From Paracoccaceae bacterium (GTDB taxonomy: Bacteria; Pseudomonadota; Alphaproteobacteria; Rhodobacterales; Rhodobacteraceae), in contig WGNF01000002.1 of NCBI GenBank assembly GCA_016124615.1, positions 372,001 to 436,000 of the forward strand: a stretch of 64,000 nucleotides of DNA. Direction: 5' to 3'. Under the pieces are notes generated by a model, which saw only the letters and a list, made by a program, of their open reading frames with translations, made no database searches and was not told where the DNA came from. Below, in pieces: positions 35,616-44,800 of this stretch. The position numbers and the translations under genes are program-made. Every line of letters starts with the position of its first letter. Position 1 is the stretch's first letter.

Positions 35616-36230
35616 ATGACCGACAGGATCACGTTCTACACCAACCCGCAGTCGCGCGGCCGCACGGTGCGCTGGATGCTGGAAGAGGTCGGCGCACCCT
35701 ATGATGCCGTCCTGCTGGAGTTTGGCACCACGATGAAGGCGCCCGAGTACCTTGCCGTCAACCCGATGGGCAAGGTTCCGGCGATCCGCCACGGCAAGAC
35801 TGTGGTCACCGAGGTGGCCGCCATCCTTGCCTATCTGGCCGAGACCTTTCCCGAGGCCGGGCTGGTCGGCACCGACAGGGGTGCCTATTACCGCTGGCTG
35901 TTCTTTGTCGCGGGGCCGCTGGAATATGCGTTTGTCGACTCTGCGCTGGGATTCGCGGTGCCGGTCGAACGGCAGGTGATGATCGGCTACGGCACCCTCG
36001 ATCGCGCGCTCGATGCGATGGAGGGCGCGGTCACGGCGCAGGAATGGCTGGCGGGCGAGCGGTTTTCGGCGGCCGATCTTTACGCGGGTGGGCTGCTGGG
36101 GTGGATCTTGCGCGCGGCCCCGATGAACGAACGCCCGGGTTTGCACGCCTATTTCGACCGTATCAAGACCCGCCCCGCACTCAAACGCGCCAGCGAGATG
36201 GATGATGCGCTGATTGCCCCGAAAGGATGA
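35616..36230 (+). CDS. Glutathione S-transferase family protein
   Basis: 204 residues: thioredoxin-like N-terminal domain (ITFYTNPQSRGRTVRWMLEEVGAPYD, NPMGKVPAIRHGKTVVTEVAAILAYLAETFP) with the conserved cis-Pro and Glu/Ser glutathione-binding pocket, then an all-helical C-terminal domain (WLAGERFSAADLYAG). The residue after the first strand is Ser/Arg-rich, suggesting a Ser-type catalytic residue. Substrate unknown. It is followed four bases later by the pterin dehydratase gene. Confidence 0.88.
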   Translation: MTDRITFYTNPQSRGRTVRWMLEEVGAPYDAVLLEFGTTMKAPEYLAVNPMGKVPAIRHGKTVVTEVAAILAYLAETFPEAGLVGTDRGAYYRWLFFVAGPLEYAFVDSALGFAVPVERQVMIGYGTLDRALDAMEGAVTAQEWLAGERFSAADLYAGGLLGWILRAAPMNERPGLHAYFDRIKTRPALKRASEMDDALIAPKG

Positions 36231-36234
36231 CCCG

Positions 36235-36606
36235 ATGCCCGATCTTCTGACCCCCGAAGCCCGCGATGCCGCCCTGCCCGCCCTTGGCGAAACCGGATGG
36301 GGCGCTGTCGAGGGCCGCGACGCGATCCGAAAGGTGTGGAAATTCCGCAGCTTCGTCGACGCCTGGGGGTTCATGTGCTCGGCCGCGCTGGTGGCAGAGA
36401 AGCTGAACCATCACCCGGAATGGTCGAATGTCTACAATGTGGTCGACGTGACGTTGAGCACGCACGACTGCGGCGGGCTGAGCGAGCTTGACCTCAAGCT
36501 GGCGCAGCGGATGGACAAGCTGGCGGGCGCGACCGAGGTGCAGCGCGATCTGGCACAGCCGATCGAATGCTTGTGCCAGATCCACGCCCGTCAGGCGAAA
36601 TCATGA
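36235..36606 (+). CDS. 4a-hydroxytetrahydrobiopterin dehydratase (PCD/DCoH family)
   Basis: 123 residues with the PCD active-site motif EKLNHHPEWSNVYNVVDVTLSTHDCGGLSELD: the three consecutive catalytic features His-His-Pro-Glu-Trp and the later His are present. The enzyme dehydrates 4a-hydroxytetrahydropterin produced by aromatic amino-acid hydroxylases. The C-terminus is longer than usual by about 20 residues (RDLAQPIECLCQIHARQAKS). No phhA is in the window. AAGGA precedes the ATG at 36235. Confidence 0.9.
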   Translation: MPDLLTPEARDAALPALGETGWGAVEGRDAIRKVWKFRSFVDAWGFMCSAALVAEKLNHHPEWSNVYNVVDVTLSTHDCGGLSELDLKLAQRMDKLAGATEVQRDLAQPIECLCQIHARQAKS

Positions 36607-36618
36607 ACGAATGATCGC

Positions 36619-37107
36619 TCAGATCGCTTCCAGCATCGACTCGCCACCCGACAGATCGCAAACGCCGGGGGCCTGTTCTTCATGCATGACTTGCACGACG
36701 CCATCGACCACGTACATGGCGTAGCGCTTCGAGCGATCCAGCAACCCGACCGCGGGGGCCGAGAAATCCATCCCGACCGCCTTGGTGAAGGCGGCGGTGG
36801 CGTCGCCAAGCATCGTGATCCCGGCCGCGATGGCGCCGGTCGACTTGCCCCAGGCATCCATCACGAAGGGGTCGTTGACCGACAGGCAGATGATCTCGTC
36901 CACGCCCTTGGCGTCGAAACCGGCCTTGGTGCGGATGAAACTGGGCACATGCGAGGTGGTGCAGGTGCCGGTATAAGCGCCGGGCAGCGCGAAGATCACC
37001 ACCTTGCGGCCCCCGGTCATTGCGCTCAGCGCGACCGCCTCGGGGCCGCTGGCCCCCAGGCGGACCAGTGTAGCCTCGGGCAGTCGGTCGCCTACAGAAA
37101 TCGTCAT
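36619..37107 (-). CDS. Peroxiredoxin, Prx5-type
   Basis: 162 residues. The peroxidatic cysteine is in LPGAYTGTCTTSHVPSF, the Prx5 pattern (PGAFTPTCS-type), followed by INDPFVMDAWGK-like VNDPFVMDAWGKSTGA and the conserved Arg near YAMYVVDG. A second cysteine in GVCDLSGGESML could resolve. Prx5 enzymes reduce H2O2 and organic peroxides using glutaredoxin or thioredoxin. The ATG at 37107 gives the family-typical MTISVGDRLPEATL start. It diverges from the reductase gene and converges with the pterin dehydratase. Confidence 0.92.
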   Translation of the reverse strand: MTISVGDRLPEATLVRLGASGPEAVALSAMTGGRKVVIFALPGAYTGTCTTSHVPSFIRTKAGFDAKGVDEIICLSVNDPFVMDAWGKSTGAIAAGITMLGDATAAFTKAVGMDFSAPAVGLLDRSKRYAMYVVDGVVQVMHEEQAPGVCDLSGGESMLEAI

Positions 37108-37193
37108 CGGATCGTCCCTCGTGCGTTGCGTTTCCAGTGGCAAGGCATATAGCCTCGCCGCGGCATCGGACCAGTGGTTTCGGAGGGTATCGC

Positions 37194-38414
37194 ATGGCGG
37201 GAATCGTGGTGATCGGGGCGGGTCAGGCGGGCGCCTCGCTGGTGGCGAAGCTGCGCGCACTGGGCTATGCGGGCGATCTGACCCTGATCGGCGAAGAGCC
37301 GGTGCCGCCCTATCAGCGCCCGCCGCTGTCCAAGCAGTACCTGCTGAAAGACATGGCGCTGGACCGGCTGTTCCTGCGCGCCGACAGTTTTTATGCCGAA
37401 CAGAAGATCACATTGCGGCTTGGCCAGCCGGTGACCGCCATCGACCGCGCGGCGAAGACGGTAACGGTCGGCGGCGAGGTGATCGGCTATGACCAACTGG
37501 CGCTGACCACCGGATCGGCGCCGCGCCGCTTGCCGGCGGCGATCGGTGGCGCGTTGGGCGGCGTCTACACCGTGCGCACGCTGGCCGACGTCGACGCGAT
37601 GGAGCCCGAGTTCCGCGACGGCCGCCGCGTGCTGATCATCGGCGGCGGCTATATCGGGCTGGAGGCCGCGTCGGTGGCCGCCAAGCTGGGGCTGAACGTG
37701 ACGCTGGTCGAGATGGCGCCGCGCATCTTGCAACGGGTCGCCGCACCCGAAACCTCGGATTATTTCCGTGCCGTTCACGCCGCCCACGGCGTTACCATCC
37801 TCGAAGGCGTCGGGCTGGACCGGCTGACCGGCGACGGCCGTGTGACCGGCGCCCGGCTGACGGACGGCCGCGACCTGGCGGTGGATTTCGTCATCGTCGG
37901 CGTCGGCATCGCGCCCAACACCGGGCTGGCAGAGGCGGCCGGGTTGACGATCGACAACGGCATCGCAACCGACGCGCTGGGCCGCACCTCGGACCCGGCG
38001 ATCTGGGCGGCGGGCGATTGCGCATCGTTTCCGTGGCGGGGTGGGCGGCTGCGGCTGGAAAGTGTCGGCAACGCCATCGACCAGGCCGAACGGGTGGCCG
38101 AGAACATGCTGGGCGCGGGGCAGGACTATGTGGCGCAGCCGTGGTTCTGGTCGGACCAGTACGCGGTGAAACTGCAGATCGCCGGGCTCAATACCGGCTA
38201 CGACCGGATCGTGACCCGCAAGGACGGGATGGAGGGCAGCGAACCTTCGGTCTCTTTCTGGTACTACGGCGGCGACCGGCTGCTGGCGGTCGATGCGATG
38301 AACGATCCGCGCGCCTACATGATCGGCAAACGGCTGATCGAGGCTGGGCGCAGCCCCGACCCGGCGGTGATCGCCAATCCGGAAACCAACCTGAAGGCGC
38401 TGTTGAAAGGGTGA
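37194..38414 (+). CDS. FAD-dependent ferredoxin/rubredoxin reductase-type oxidoreductase
   Basis: 406 residues: FAD Rossmann motif IVVIGAGQAGASLVAKLRA, the family segment PPYQRPPLSKQYLLKD, NAD-binding VLIIGGGYIGLEAASVAAKLG, and WAAGDCASFPW near the C-terminus. This is the architecture of reductases such as terpredoxin, rhodocoxin or putidaredoxin reductase, which pass electrons from NAD(P)H to a ferredoxin of an oxygenase. No ferredoxin or P450 adjoins. GGAGGG precedes the ATG at 37194. It overlaps rsmD by four bases (GTGA). Confidence 0.88.
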   Translation: MAGIVVIGAGQAGASLVAKLRALGYAGDLTLIGEEPVPPYQRPPLSKQYLLKDMALDRLFLRADSFYAEQKITLRLGQPVTAIDRAAKTVTVGGEVIGYDQLALTTGSAPRRLPAAIGGALGGVYTVRTLADVDAMEPEFRDGRRVLIIGGGYIGLEAASVAAKLGLNVTLVEMAPRILQRVAAPETSDYFRAVHAAHGVTILEGVGLDRLTGDGRVTGARLTDGRDLAVDFVIVGVGIAPNTGLAEAAGLTIDNGIATDALGRTSDPAIWAAGDCASFPWRGGRLRLESVGNAIDQAERVAENMLGAGQDYVAQPWFWSDQYAVKLQIAGLNTGYDRIVTRKDGMEGSEPSVSFWYYGGDRLLAVDAMNDPRAYMIGKRLIEAGRSPDPAVIANPETNLKALLKG

Positions 38415-38986
38415 GAATCATCGGGGGCACTCTGCGCGGCCTGCATCTGGCCGAGGTCGGCAAGGGCGATGCCGCCGCGCATCTGCGCCCCACCACCGAT
38501 CGCGTGCGCGAGTCGATCTTCAACCTGCTGATCAACGGCGGCTACGGCAGCCCGGTTGCCGGTGCGCGCGTGCTCGACCTCTTCGCCGGCACCGGCGCGC
38601 TGGGGCTGGAGGCGCTGTCGCGCGGGGCCGCCCATGTGACCTTTGTCGATGACGGCACCGCCGCGCGCGCCCTGATGCGGCGCAACATCGAATTGACGCG
38701 GGCGATGGGCGTGACAGACGTTTACCGCCGTGATGCGACCCGGATGGGCGACAACCGCGGCGCGGCGTTCGGCCTTGTGTTCCTCGATCCGCCCTACGCC
38801 AAGGGGCTGGGCGAACAGGCGCTGGCGGCCTGCGTCGCGGGCGGCTGGCTTGCCCCCGGCGCGCTGATCGTGTGGGAGGAAAGCGCCGCCCCGGTGCCGC
38901 CCGCAGGCTTTGCGATGCTGGATCAGCGCCGCTACGGCGACACGCTGGTGACGATGCTGCGCGCCCCCGGCGAGGCCGCGGCATGA
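38411..38986 (+). CDS. rsmD: 16S rRNA (guanine(966)-N2)-methyltransferase RsmD
   Basis: 191 residues starting with GTG (MRIIGGTLRGLHL). RsmD motifs: LRPTTDRVRESIFNLL, the SAM-binding VLDLFAGTGALGLEALSRGA, and the catalytic FLDPPY. It methylates G966 of 16S rRNA in the small subunit. The GTG overlaps the stop of the reductase gene and its stop overlaps the next ATG, so three genes are read as one operon. Confidence 0.94.
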   Translation: MRIIGGTLRGLHLAEVGKGDAAAHLRPTTDRVRESIFNLLINGGYGSPVAGARVLDLFAGTGALGLEALSRGAAHVTFVDDGTAARALMRRNIELTRAMGVTDVYRRDATRMGDNRGAAFGLVFLDPPYAKGLGEQALAACVAGGWLAPGALIVWEESAAPVPPAGFAMLDQRRYGDTLVTMLRAPGEAAA

Positions 38987-39633
38987 GACGCTTCGACGCC
39001 ATTATCCTCGACTGCGATGGCGTGCTGGTCGACAGCGAGCCGATCGCCTTCGATCTGCTGGCGGACGATCTGGCGCGGCACGGGCTGGTGCTGACGCATG
39101 ACCGGCTGGAGCATGATTTCCTTGGCGGCACGATGTACGACGTCTTCGCCCGCGCCCGCACGCAGGGCGCCACGCTGCCCGATGGCTGGGTCGCCGACTT
39201 CTACGAACGCCTCTACGCCCGACTGGCCGAGGGCACGCCGCTGGTGCCCGGCGTGGCGGGGGTGCTGGATGCGCTCGACGCGGCGGGCATTCCCTACGCC
39301 GTCGGCTCCAACGGGTCGGACCGCAAGATGCAGGTGACGCTGGGCCAGCATCCGGACATTCTGGCACGGCTGCATGGGCGGCTCTTCTCGGGCCAGACCC
39401 TTGGCACGCCAAAGCCCGCGCCCGATCTGTACCTTCACGCCGCCGCCGCGCTGGACACCGCCCCCGGCCGCTGCGCGGTGATCGAGGACAGCCCCACCGG
39501 CTGCCGTGCCGCCCGCGCCGCGGGCATGGCCTGCTTCGGCTTTTCGGCCAGCGGCGACGGCGCCCGGCTGGCCGCCGTGGGGGCGACGGTTTTCCACCGG
39601 ATGGCCGACCTGCCCGCGTTGCTGGGGCTCTGA
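38983..39633 (+). CDS. HAD-superfamily phosphatase (beta-phosphoglucomutase/phosphoglycolate-phosphatase-like)
   Basis: 216 residues. HAD motif I is IILDCDGVLVDSEP with both catalytic aspartates, motif II is VGSNGSDRKM, and motif III/IV is GTPKPAPDLYLHAA...CAVIEDSPTGCRAARAAGM. The cap is a helical C1 type. It hydrolyses a small phosphate ester or isomerises a sugar phosphate; the substrate cannot be read. ATGA overlap with rsmD. Confidence 0.9.
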   Translation: MRRFDAIILDCDGVLVDSEPIAFDLLADDLARHGLVLTHDRLEHDFLGGTMYDVFARARTQGATLPDGWVADFYERLYARLAEGTPLVPGVAGVLDALDAAGIPYAVGSNGSDRKMQVTLGQHPDILARLHGRLFSGQTLGTPKPAPDLYLHAAAALDTAPGRCAVIEDSPTGCRAARAAGMACFGFSASGDGARLAAVGATVFHRMADLPALLGL

Positions 39634-39638
39634 TCCCG

Positions 39639-39657
39639 ATTCATCTTGGCGAAAATA
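39639..39657 (+). repeat. Dispersed intergenic repeat, copy 1 (core TTGGCGAAAATA)
   Basis: ATTCATC followed by TTGGCGAAAATA directly after the HAD gene. The same 12-base core, with a similar ATTC flank, occurs in inverse orientation at 63636-63654. Such elements are familiar behind genes in Rhodobacteraceae genomes, in my recollection. Confidence 0.55.
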
Positions 39658-39696
39658 TCCTCGCCGAAGGCGCAGGCCGGGCAGGGGCGTTCCCGG

Positions 39697-40419
39697 CTAC
39701 AGAAAGAACCGCAACACCACCGGCGCCAGCAGCGCGGTCAGGACCGCGTTCATGCCCATGCCCAGCCCGGCGAAAGCCCCTGCCGTCTCATGCACCTGAA
39801 ACGCCCGCGCGGTGCCGATGCCATGCGCGGCGACCCCCACGGCAAAGCCACGGGCGCGCCAGTCGCGGATGCGCAGCAGGTTCAAGAGCGGGGTGGCCAC
39901 CACGGCGCCGATGATGCCGGTCAGGATCACCAGCACCGCCGTCAGCGTGGGCGAACCGCCAAGCGCGTCGGAAATGCCCAAGGCGACCGGCGCCGTCGCC
40001 GATTTCGGCGCCAGCGAGATCAGCACCTGACCCGAGATCCCCAGCGCCTTCGCCACCGCCAGCGCCGAGACCATCGCCGTCAGCGACCCGGCAAGCAGCG
40101 CGGCAAGGATCGGCAGCGCCGCACGGCGCACATGGCGCAGGTTGGCGTAAAGCGGCACCGCCAGCGCAACCGTCGCCGGGCCCAGCAGGAAATGCACGAA
40201 CTGCGCCCCGGCGAAATAGGTCGCGTAGGGCGTGCCGGTCAGCCCCAGCAGCACGGCAAGGATGGCCACCGCCACCAGCACCGGGTTGACCCAGGGCCTG
40301 CGCCCCGACCAGCGGCTGAGCGCGTCGCCGATGCCATAGGCGACCAGCGTCGCGGTCAGCCACAGCAGCGGGCCCTGGCTCAGATAGCTCCAGATATCGG
40401 TGAAGTCAGTCATCGCCAC
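39697..40419 (-). CDS. lrgB: LrgB-family membrane protein
   Basis: 240 residues with about seven membrane segments. Family motifs: FVHFLLGPATVALAVPLYANL, LAPKSATAPVALGISDALGG and VAAHGIGTARAF. LrgB partners with LrgA; in Gram-positive bacteria the pair affects murein hydrolase export, and in plants and some bacteria relatives transport glycolate, glycerate or pyruvate. It overlaps lrgA by 14 bases. The start may be the ATG two codons later. Confidence 0.9.
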   Translation of the reverse strand: MAMTDFTDIWSYLSQGPLLWLTATLVAYGIGDALSRWSGRRPWVNPVLVAVAILAVLLGLTGTPYATYFAGAQFVHFLLGPATVALAVPLYANLRHVRRAALPILAALLAGSLTAMVSALAVAKALGISGQVLISLAPKSATAPVALGISDALGGSPTLTAVLVILTGIIGAVVATPLLNLLRIRDWRARGFAVGVAAHGIGTARAFQVHETAGAFAGLGMGMNAVLTALLAPVVLRFFL

Positions 40420-40774
40420 CCTCCGCGCCGCCCGTCAACCGCGCCACCGCCCGGAAGGTCAGCGCCCCCACCGTGATCGCCAGCACGGACGACACCACCA
40501 GCGCCAGCACCAGCGGCACGCCCTCGGTTGTCAGCAGGTCGAGGTGGCCGACCACGCCGACGCCCGCCGGCACGAACAGCAGCGACAGGTTGCCCAGCAG
40601 CCCTTGCGCCACTGGCCGCACCTGCGTGGCGACGCGGGGCCAGATCGCCATCGCGGCCAGAAGGCCCGCCATGCCCAGCACCGGCCCCGGCAGCGGCAAA
40701 TGCAGCGCGCGAGAAATGACCTCGCCCGCCAGTTGGAAACACAAGATCAACGTCAGCGCGGGGATCATCGGCAC
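40406..40774 (-). CDS. lrgA: CidA/LrgA-family membrane protein
   Basis: 122 residues with four hydrophobic segments. MIPALTLILCFQLAGEVISRALHLPLPGPVLGMAGLLA and LSLLFVPAGVGVVGHLDLL are the CidA/LrgA signatures. It is thought to act with LrgB as a two-component membrane carrier or holin-like system. It starts one base after the acetyltransferase gene stops. Confidence 0.9.
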   Translation of the reverse strand: MPMIPALTLILCFQLAGEVISRALHLPLPGPVLGMAGLLAAMAIWPRVATQVRPVAQGLLGNLSLLFVPAGVGVVGHLDLLTTEGVPLVLALVVSSVLAITVGALTFRAVARLTGGAEGGDD

Positions 40775-40775
40775 C

Positions 40776-41240
40776 TCAAAGCGGCTTGCGGAAGGTCAGC
40801 GAGGTCGGGCGGGTGTAGCCTTCATGCGCGGTCGCGGCGGTCATCGTGAACCCCATCGCGCGGAACGTGGCGTGGTTTTCGGTCAGCTCCACCCGGGTCT
40901 GCAGTTCCAGCGCGGGCAGGCCAAGGGCCCGCGCCCGCGCCGCCGCCGTTTCGACCAGCCGCCGCGCCAGCCCGCGGCCGCGCCAATCATCGGCCACCGC
41001 CAGTTTGCCAAGGTAAAGGCTGCCCGGTTTTACCGTCAGAAAGATGCAGGCGACCGGCGCGCCTGCCGCCTCGATCACCCAGACCTCGCCGGTTTCGGCC
41101 TGCGCGGCGATGTCGGCCTCGGTCAGCCGGTGCATTGACGAGGGCGGGTCGATCCGCCCCTCCATCCCGGCGAACGCATCCCGGATCAGGGCCAGAACGG
41201 CGCCCCAGTCGTAGGCGCCACGGGCGCGGATCGGCGTCAT
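40776..41240 (-). CDS. GNAT-family N-acetyltransferase
   Basis: 154 residues with the GNAT acetyl-CoA loop LYLGKLAVADDWRGRGLARRLVETAAARARALG (motif A with R-G-R-G-L-A) and the following strand ALELQTRVELTENHATFRAMGF. The substrate is unknown. It is in an overlapping minus-strand row with a GFA-family gene before it (ATGA overlap) and lrgAB after it. Confidence 0.9.
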   Translation of the reverse strand: MTPIRARGAYDWGAVLALIRDAFAGMEGRIDPPSSMHRLTEADIAAQAETGEVWVIEAAGAPVACIFLTVKPGSLYLGKLAVADDWRGRGLARRLVETAAARARALGLPALELQTRVELTENHATFRAMGFTMTAATAHEGYTRPTSLTFRKPL

Positions 41241-41647
41241 TTGCGCGGCAATCCGTCGTCGAGGTGAACCCAGGGCAGGTGTTCATCCCAGTAGACGTGC
41301 AGGGTCGGGCGGTAGCGCGTCGGGTCATCCAGCGAGGCCGCGTAGAAGTGCATCTCGCCGGGAAAGGCGGCAGAGCGGAAGGCCATCGGGGTGCCGCAGC
41401 GCGGGCAGAACGACCGCTCCACCCCCGGCGATGAGGCGTAGATGGCGGGCGGCGCGCCGGTCCAGCGCCAGTGCCCCTCGGCCATGCCGAAGTAGCTGGT
41501 GAAGGGGGCCGAACAGTTGCGGCGGCAGCTTTCGCAGTGGCAATGCGCCTGCCAAAGCGGGGCGGCATCGGTCGTGTAGGTGACTGCGCCGCACAGGCAG
41601 CGCCCGCCGCCGAGTGCGCCTTCGGGATTGGACGGATCGTTGGGCAT
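41237..41647 (-). CDS. GFA-family zinc protein (glutathione-dependent formaldehyde-activating-like)
   Basis: 136 residues. The zinc ligands of the GFA fold are visible: CLCGAVTY, CHCESCRRNCSAPF and CPRCGTPM. Proteins of this family were named after Gfa, but most have unknown functions. The ATG at 41647 has a weak GAGG; ATG at 41677 is an in-frame alternative. It heads a four-gene minus-strand row with the GNAT and lrgAB genes. Confidence 0.87.
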   Translation of the reverse strand: MPNDPSNPEGALGGGRCLCGAVTYTTDAAPLWQAHCHCESCRRNCSAPFTSYFGMAEGHWRWTGAPPAIYASSPGVERSFCPRCGTPMAFRSAAFPGEMHFYAASLDDPTRYRPTLHVYWDEHLPWVHLDDGLPRK

Positions 41648-41844
41648 TGGCGCCTCGCGCGGTGGCTTCGTGGTCATTTGGCGGCGTCGCGGCTTTGGCG
41701 TCAAGCGGGACGATGGGCGGAACTCTTCCAACATCTTGTGGATAATCCCCAAGCCATGCGCAGGTGATGGGGTTCATGGTTGACTCGGGGCCGCCCCAGC
41801 CGGACGATGACAGATCAAACGGGAATCATGCGAAAGGGCCCCCG

Positions 41845-44800
41845 GTGCGGTTTACCCGCCTCAGACTGAACGGCTTCAAAAGCTTCGTTGACCCGACCGA
41901 TCTGGTGATCGCGGACGGGCTGACCGGCGTTGTCGGCCCGAACGGCTGCGGCAAGTCGAACCTTCTGGAGGCGCTGCGCTGGGTGATGGGGGAAAACCGG
42001 CCCACCGCGATGCGCGGCGGCGGGATGGAGGATGTGATCTTCGCCGGTGCCGCCACCCGCCCGGCCCGCAACTTTGCCGAGGTCGCGCTGATCATCGACA
42101 ATTCGGAACGGCTGGCGCCTTCCGGCTTCAACGATCAGGACCAGCTGGAAATCGTTCGCCGGATCACCCGGGACGCCGGGTCCGCCTACAAGGCCAACAC
42201 CAAGGACATTCGCGCCCGCGATGTGCAGATGCTGTTCGCCGACGCGTCGACCGGGGCGCATTCGCCCGCGCTGGTGCGGCAGGGTCAGATCGCCGAACTG
42301 ATCAACGCCAAGCCGAAAAACCGCCGGATGATCCTTGAAGAGGCGGCGGGAATCTCGGGCCTTTACCAGCGGCGGCACGAGGCCGAACTGCGGCTGCAGG
42401 CGACCGAGATCAACCTGAGCCGCGTCGACGATCTGCTGGAGCAGATGGCGCAGCAACTGGCGACGCTGGCGCGGCAGGCCCGGCAGGCGGCGCGCTATCG
42501 CGAGATCGGCGAGGATCTGCGCCGGGCCGAGGGGATGCTGCTGTTTCGCCGCTGGGCCGAGGCCGACACCGCTCGGCTGGCATCCGAGACCGAGCTGACC
42601 GCGCGCACCCGCGTGGCGGCGCAGGCCGAGGTTGCCGCACGGCAGGCCGCCAAGGCGCGGACCGGGCGCGAGGATGCGCTGCCGCCCCGGCGCGAGGAAG
42701 AGGCGATCGCGGGCGCCATCGTGCAGCGCCTGAGCGTGCAGCGCGACCAGTTGGCCGAACAAGAGGCCCGCGCCGTGCAGGCGATCGAGGCGCTGCGGGC
42801 GCGCATAGCCCAGCTTGGCCGCGACATGGAACGCGAGGCGGGCCTGAACCGCGACGCAGGCGAGACGATCGAGCGGCTGGAGTGGGAAGAGGCGCAGATC
42901 GCACGCGCGCACGAGGGCCACGAAGACCGGCTGGCGGCCGCGGCCGAGGCCGCCCGCGATGCGGCGGCGGTGTTGCAAAACCGCGAGTCGGCCCTGTCGG
43001 AGATCACCGAGGATGTGGCGCGGCTGTCGGCGCGGCACCAGTCGGCGCAGCGGATGCTGGCAGATGCGACCACGACCGTGGCGCGCGGCGAGGCAGAGGC
43101 CGCAAAGGCGCGAGACGCGGTATCCGGGGCCGAGGCGGCGCTGTCGCGCGCGGCCGAGGATTTCGCCGTGGCCGAAGAGGCGCAAGCCGCCGCCGTTATG
43201 TTGGCAGAAGAGGCAGAGGCGGTGCTGGACGACACCGAAACCGCCCGCGCCGCCGAACAGGATCGCGAGGCCGTAGCGCGGGCGCAGCGGTCTGAAGCCG
43301 AGGGCGAGGCCAACGCGCTGCGGGCCGAGGTGGCGGCCCTTGCGCGGCTGGTCGATCGGGAAAGCCACGCCGGGGATCAGCTGCTCGACCGCCTGACGGT
43401 CGCGCCCGGCTTTGAAAAGGCGTTGGGCGCCGCGCTGGCCGATGACCTGCGGGCGCCGGTGATCGCGGGGGCGCGGCGGTCGGGTTGGGCCGACCTGCCC
43501 GATTATGACATGGCACAACCGTTGCCGGACGGCGCGATGCCCTTGGCGGCACATGTCGGCGCGCCCGACCTGCTGGCGCGTCGGCTGTCGCAGATCGGGC
43601 TCGTCGCGCGCGCCGATGGGGCCCGGCTGCAACCGGCGCTGCGGCCGGGGCAGCGGCTGGTCAGCGCCGAGGGCGATCTGTGGCGCTGGGACGGGTTTCG
43701 CGCCGCGGCCGAAGATGCGCCGTCGGCGGCGGCGGCGCGGTTGCAGCAGTTGAACCGGCTGGTCGCGCTGAAGCGCGATCTGGAAGAGGTCGCGGCGCGG
43801 GCCGAGGGGGCGCGACGCGCGCACGAGGTGCTGCATCAGCGGCTGGCCGATCTGGCCCGCGCCGATCAGGCCGCGCGCGAGGCCCGCCGCGCCGCCGATG
43901 CGCGGGTGACCGAGGCCGGGCGTGCGCTGTCGCGCGCCGAGGCCGATCGCTCGATCTCGGGTGGCAAGCTCGAATCCGCCCGGCTGGCGGTGGCGCGGTA
44001 CGAGGAAGAGGCGATGGCCGCCCGCGCCCGGCTGCGCGAGGCCGGGGCGGCGCAGGCGGGTCTTGCTGACCTTGCCGAGGCCCGCGCGGCGGTGGAACAG
44101 GTGCGCACCACCGTTGAGGCGGCCCGGCTGACCATGCTGACGCGCCGGTCGTCCCATGATGAAACCCGGCGCGAGGGCGAGGCGCGGGTGCGCCGCCGTC
44201 AGGACATCGGCAAGGAAATTGCGGGCTGGCGTCAGCGGCTGGAAACCGCCGGGCGCCGGATCGCCGAACTGGCCGAACGGCGCGAGGAAAGTGCCGAGGA
44301 GCTGGAAGAGGCGAGCGCCGCACCGGAAGAGATCGCCATCAAGCGCGAGGAATTATCGGACGCCATCGCCACTGCCGAGGCCCGCCGCGCCAAGGCCGCC
44401 GATGCGTTGGCCGAGGCCGAAACCGCATTGCGGGCGGCGCAAGAGACCGAACGCGATGCCGAACGCGCGGCGGGCGAGGCCCGCGAGGCCCGCGCCCGGT
44501 CGGAAGCCCGCGCCGAGGCCGCGCGCCAGACCGCTGCCGCCGCCGCCGACCGCATCCGCGAAGAGACCGAGACCGACCCCGCCGCGCTGCTGGCGCAGAT
44601 CGCCGTGGCGCCCGACCGCATCCCACCCTCCGACGTGCTCGAATCCGACGTGAACCGCCTGAAGCGGCAACGCGAGGCGCTGGGGGCGGTGAACCTGCGC
44701 GCCGAGGAAGACGCCCGCGCGGTGCAGACGGAGCATGACACCCTTCAGCGCGAGCAGGCCGATCTGGCCGAGGCGGTGAAGAAGCTGCGCGCCGGCATCG

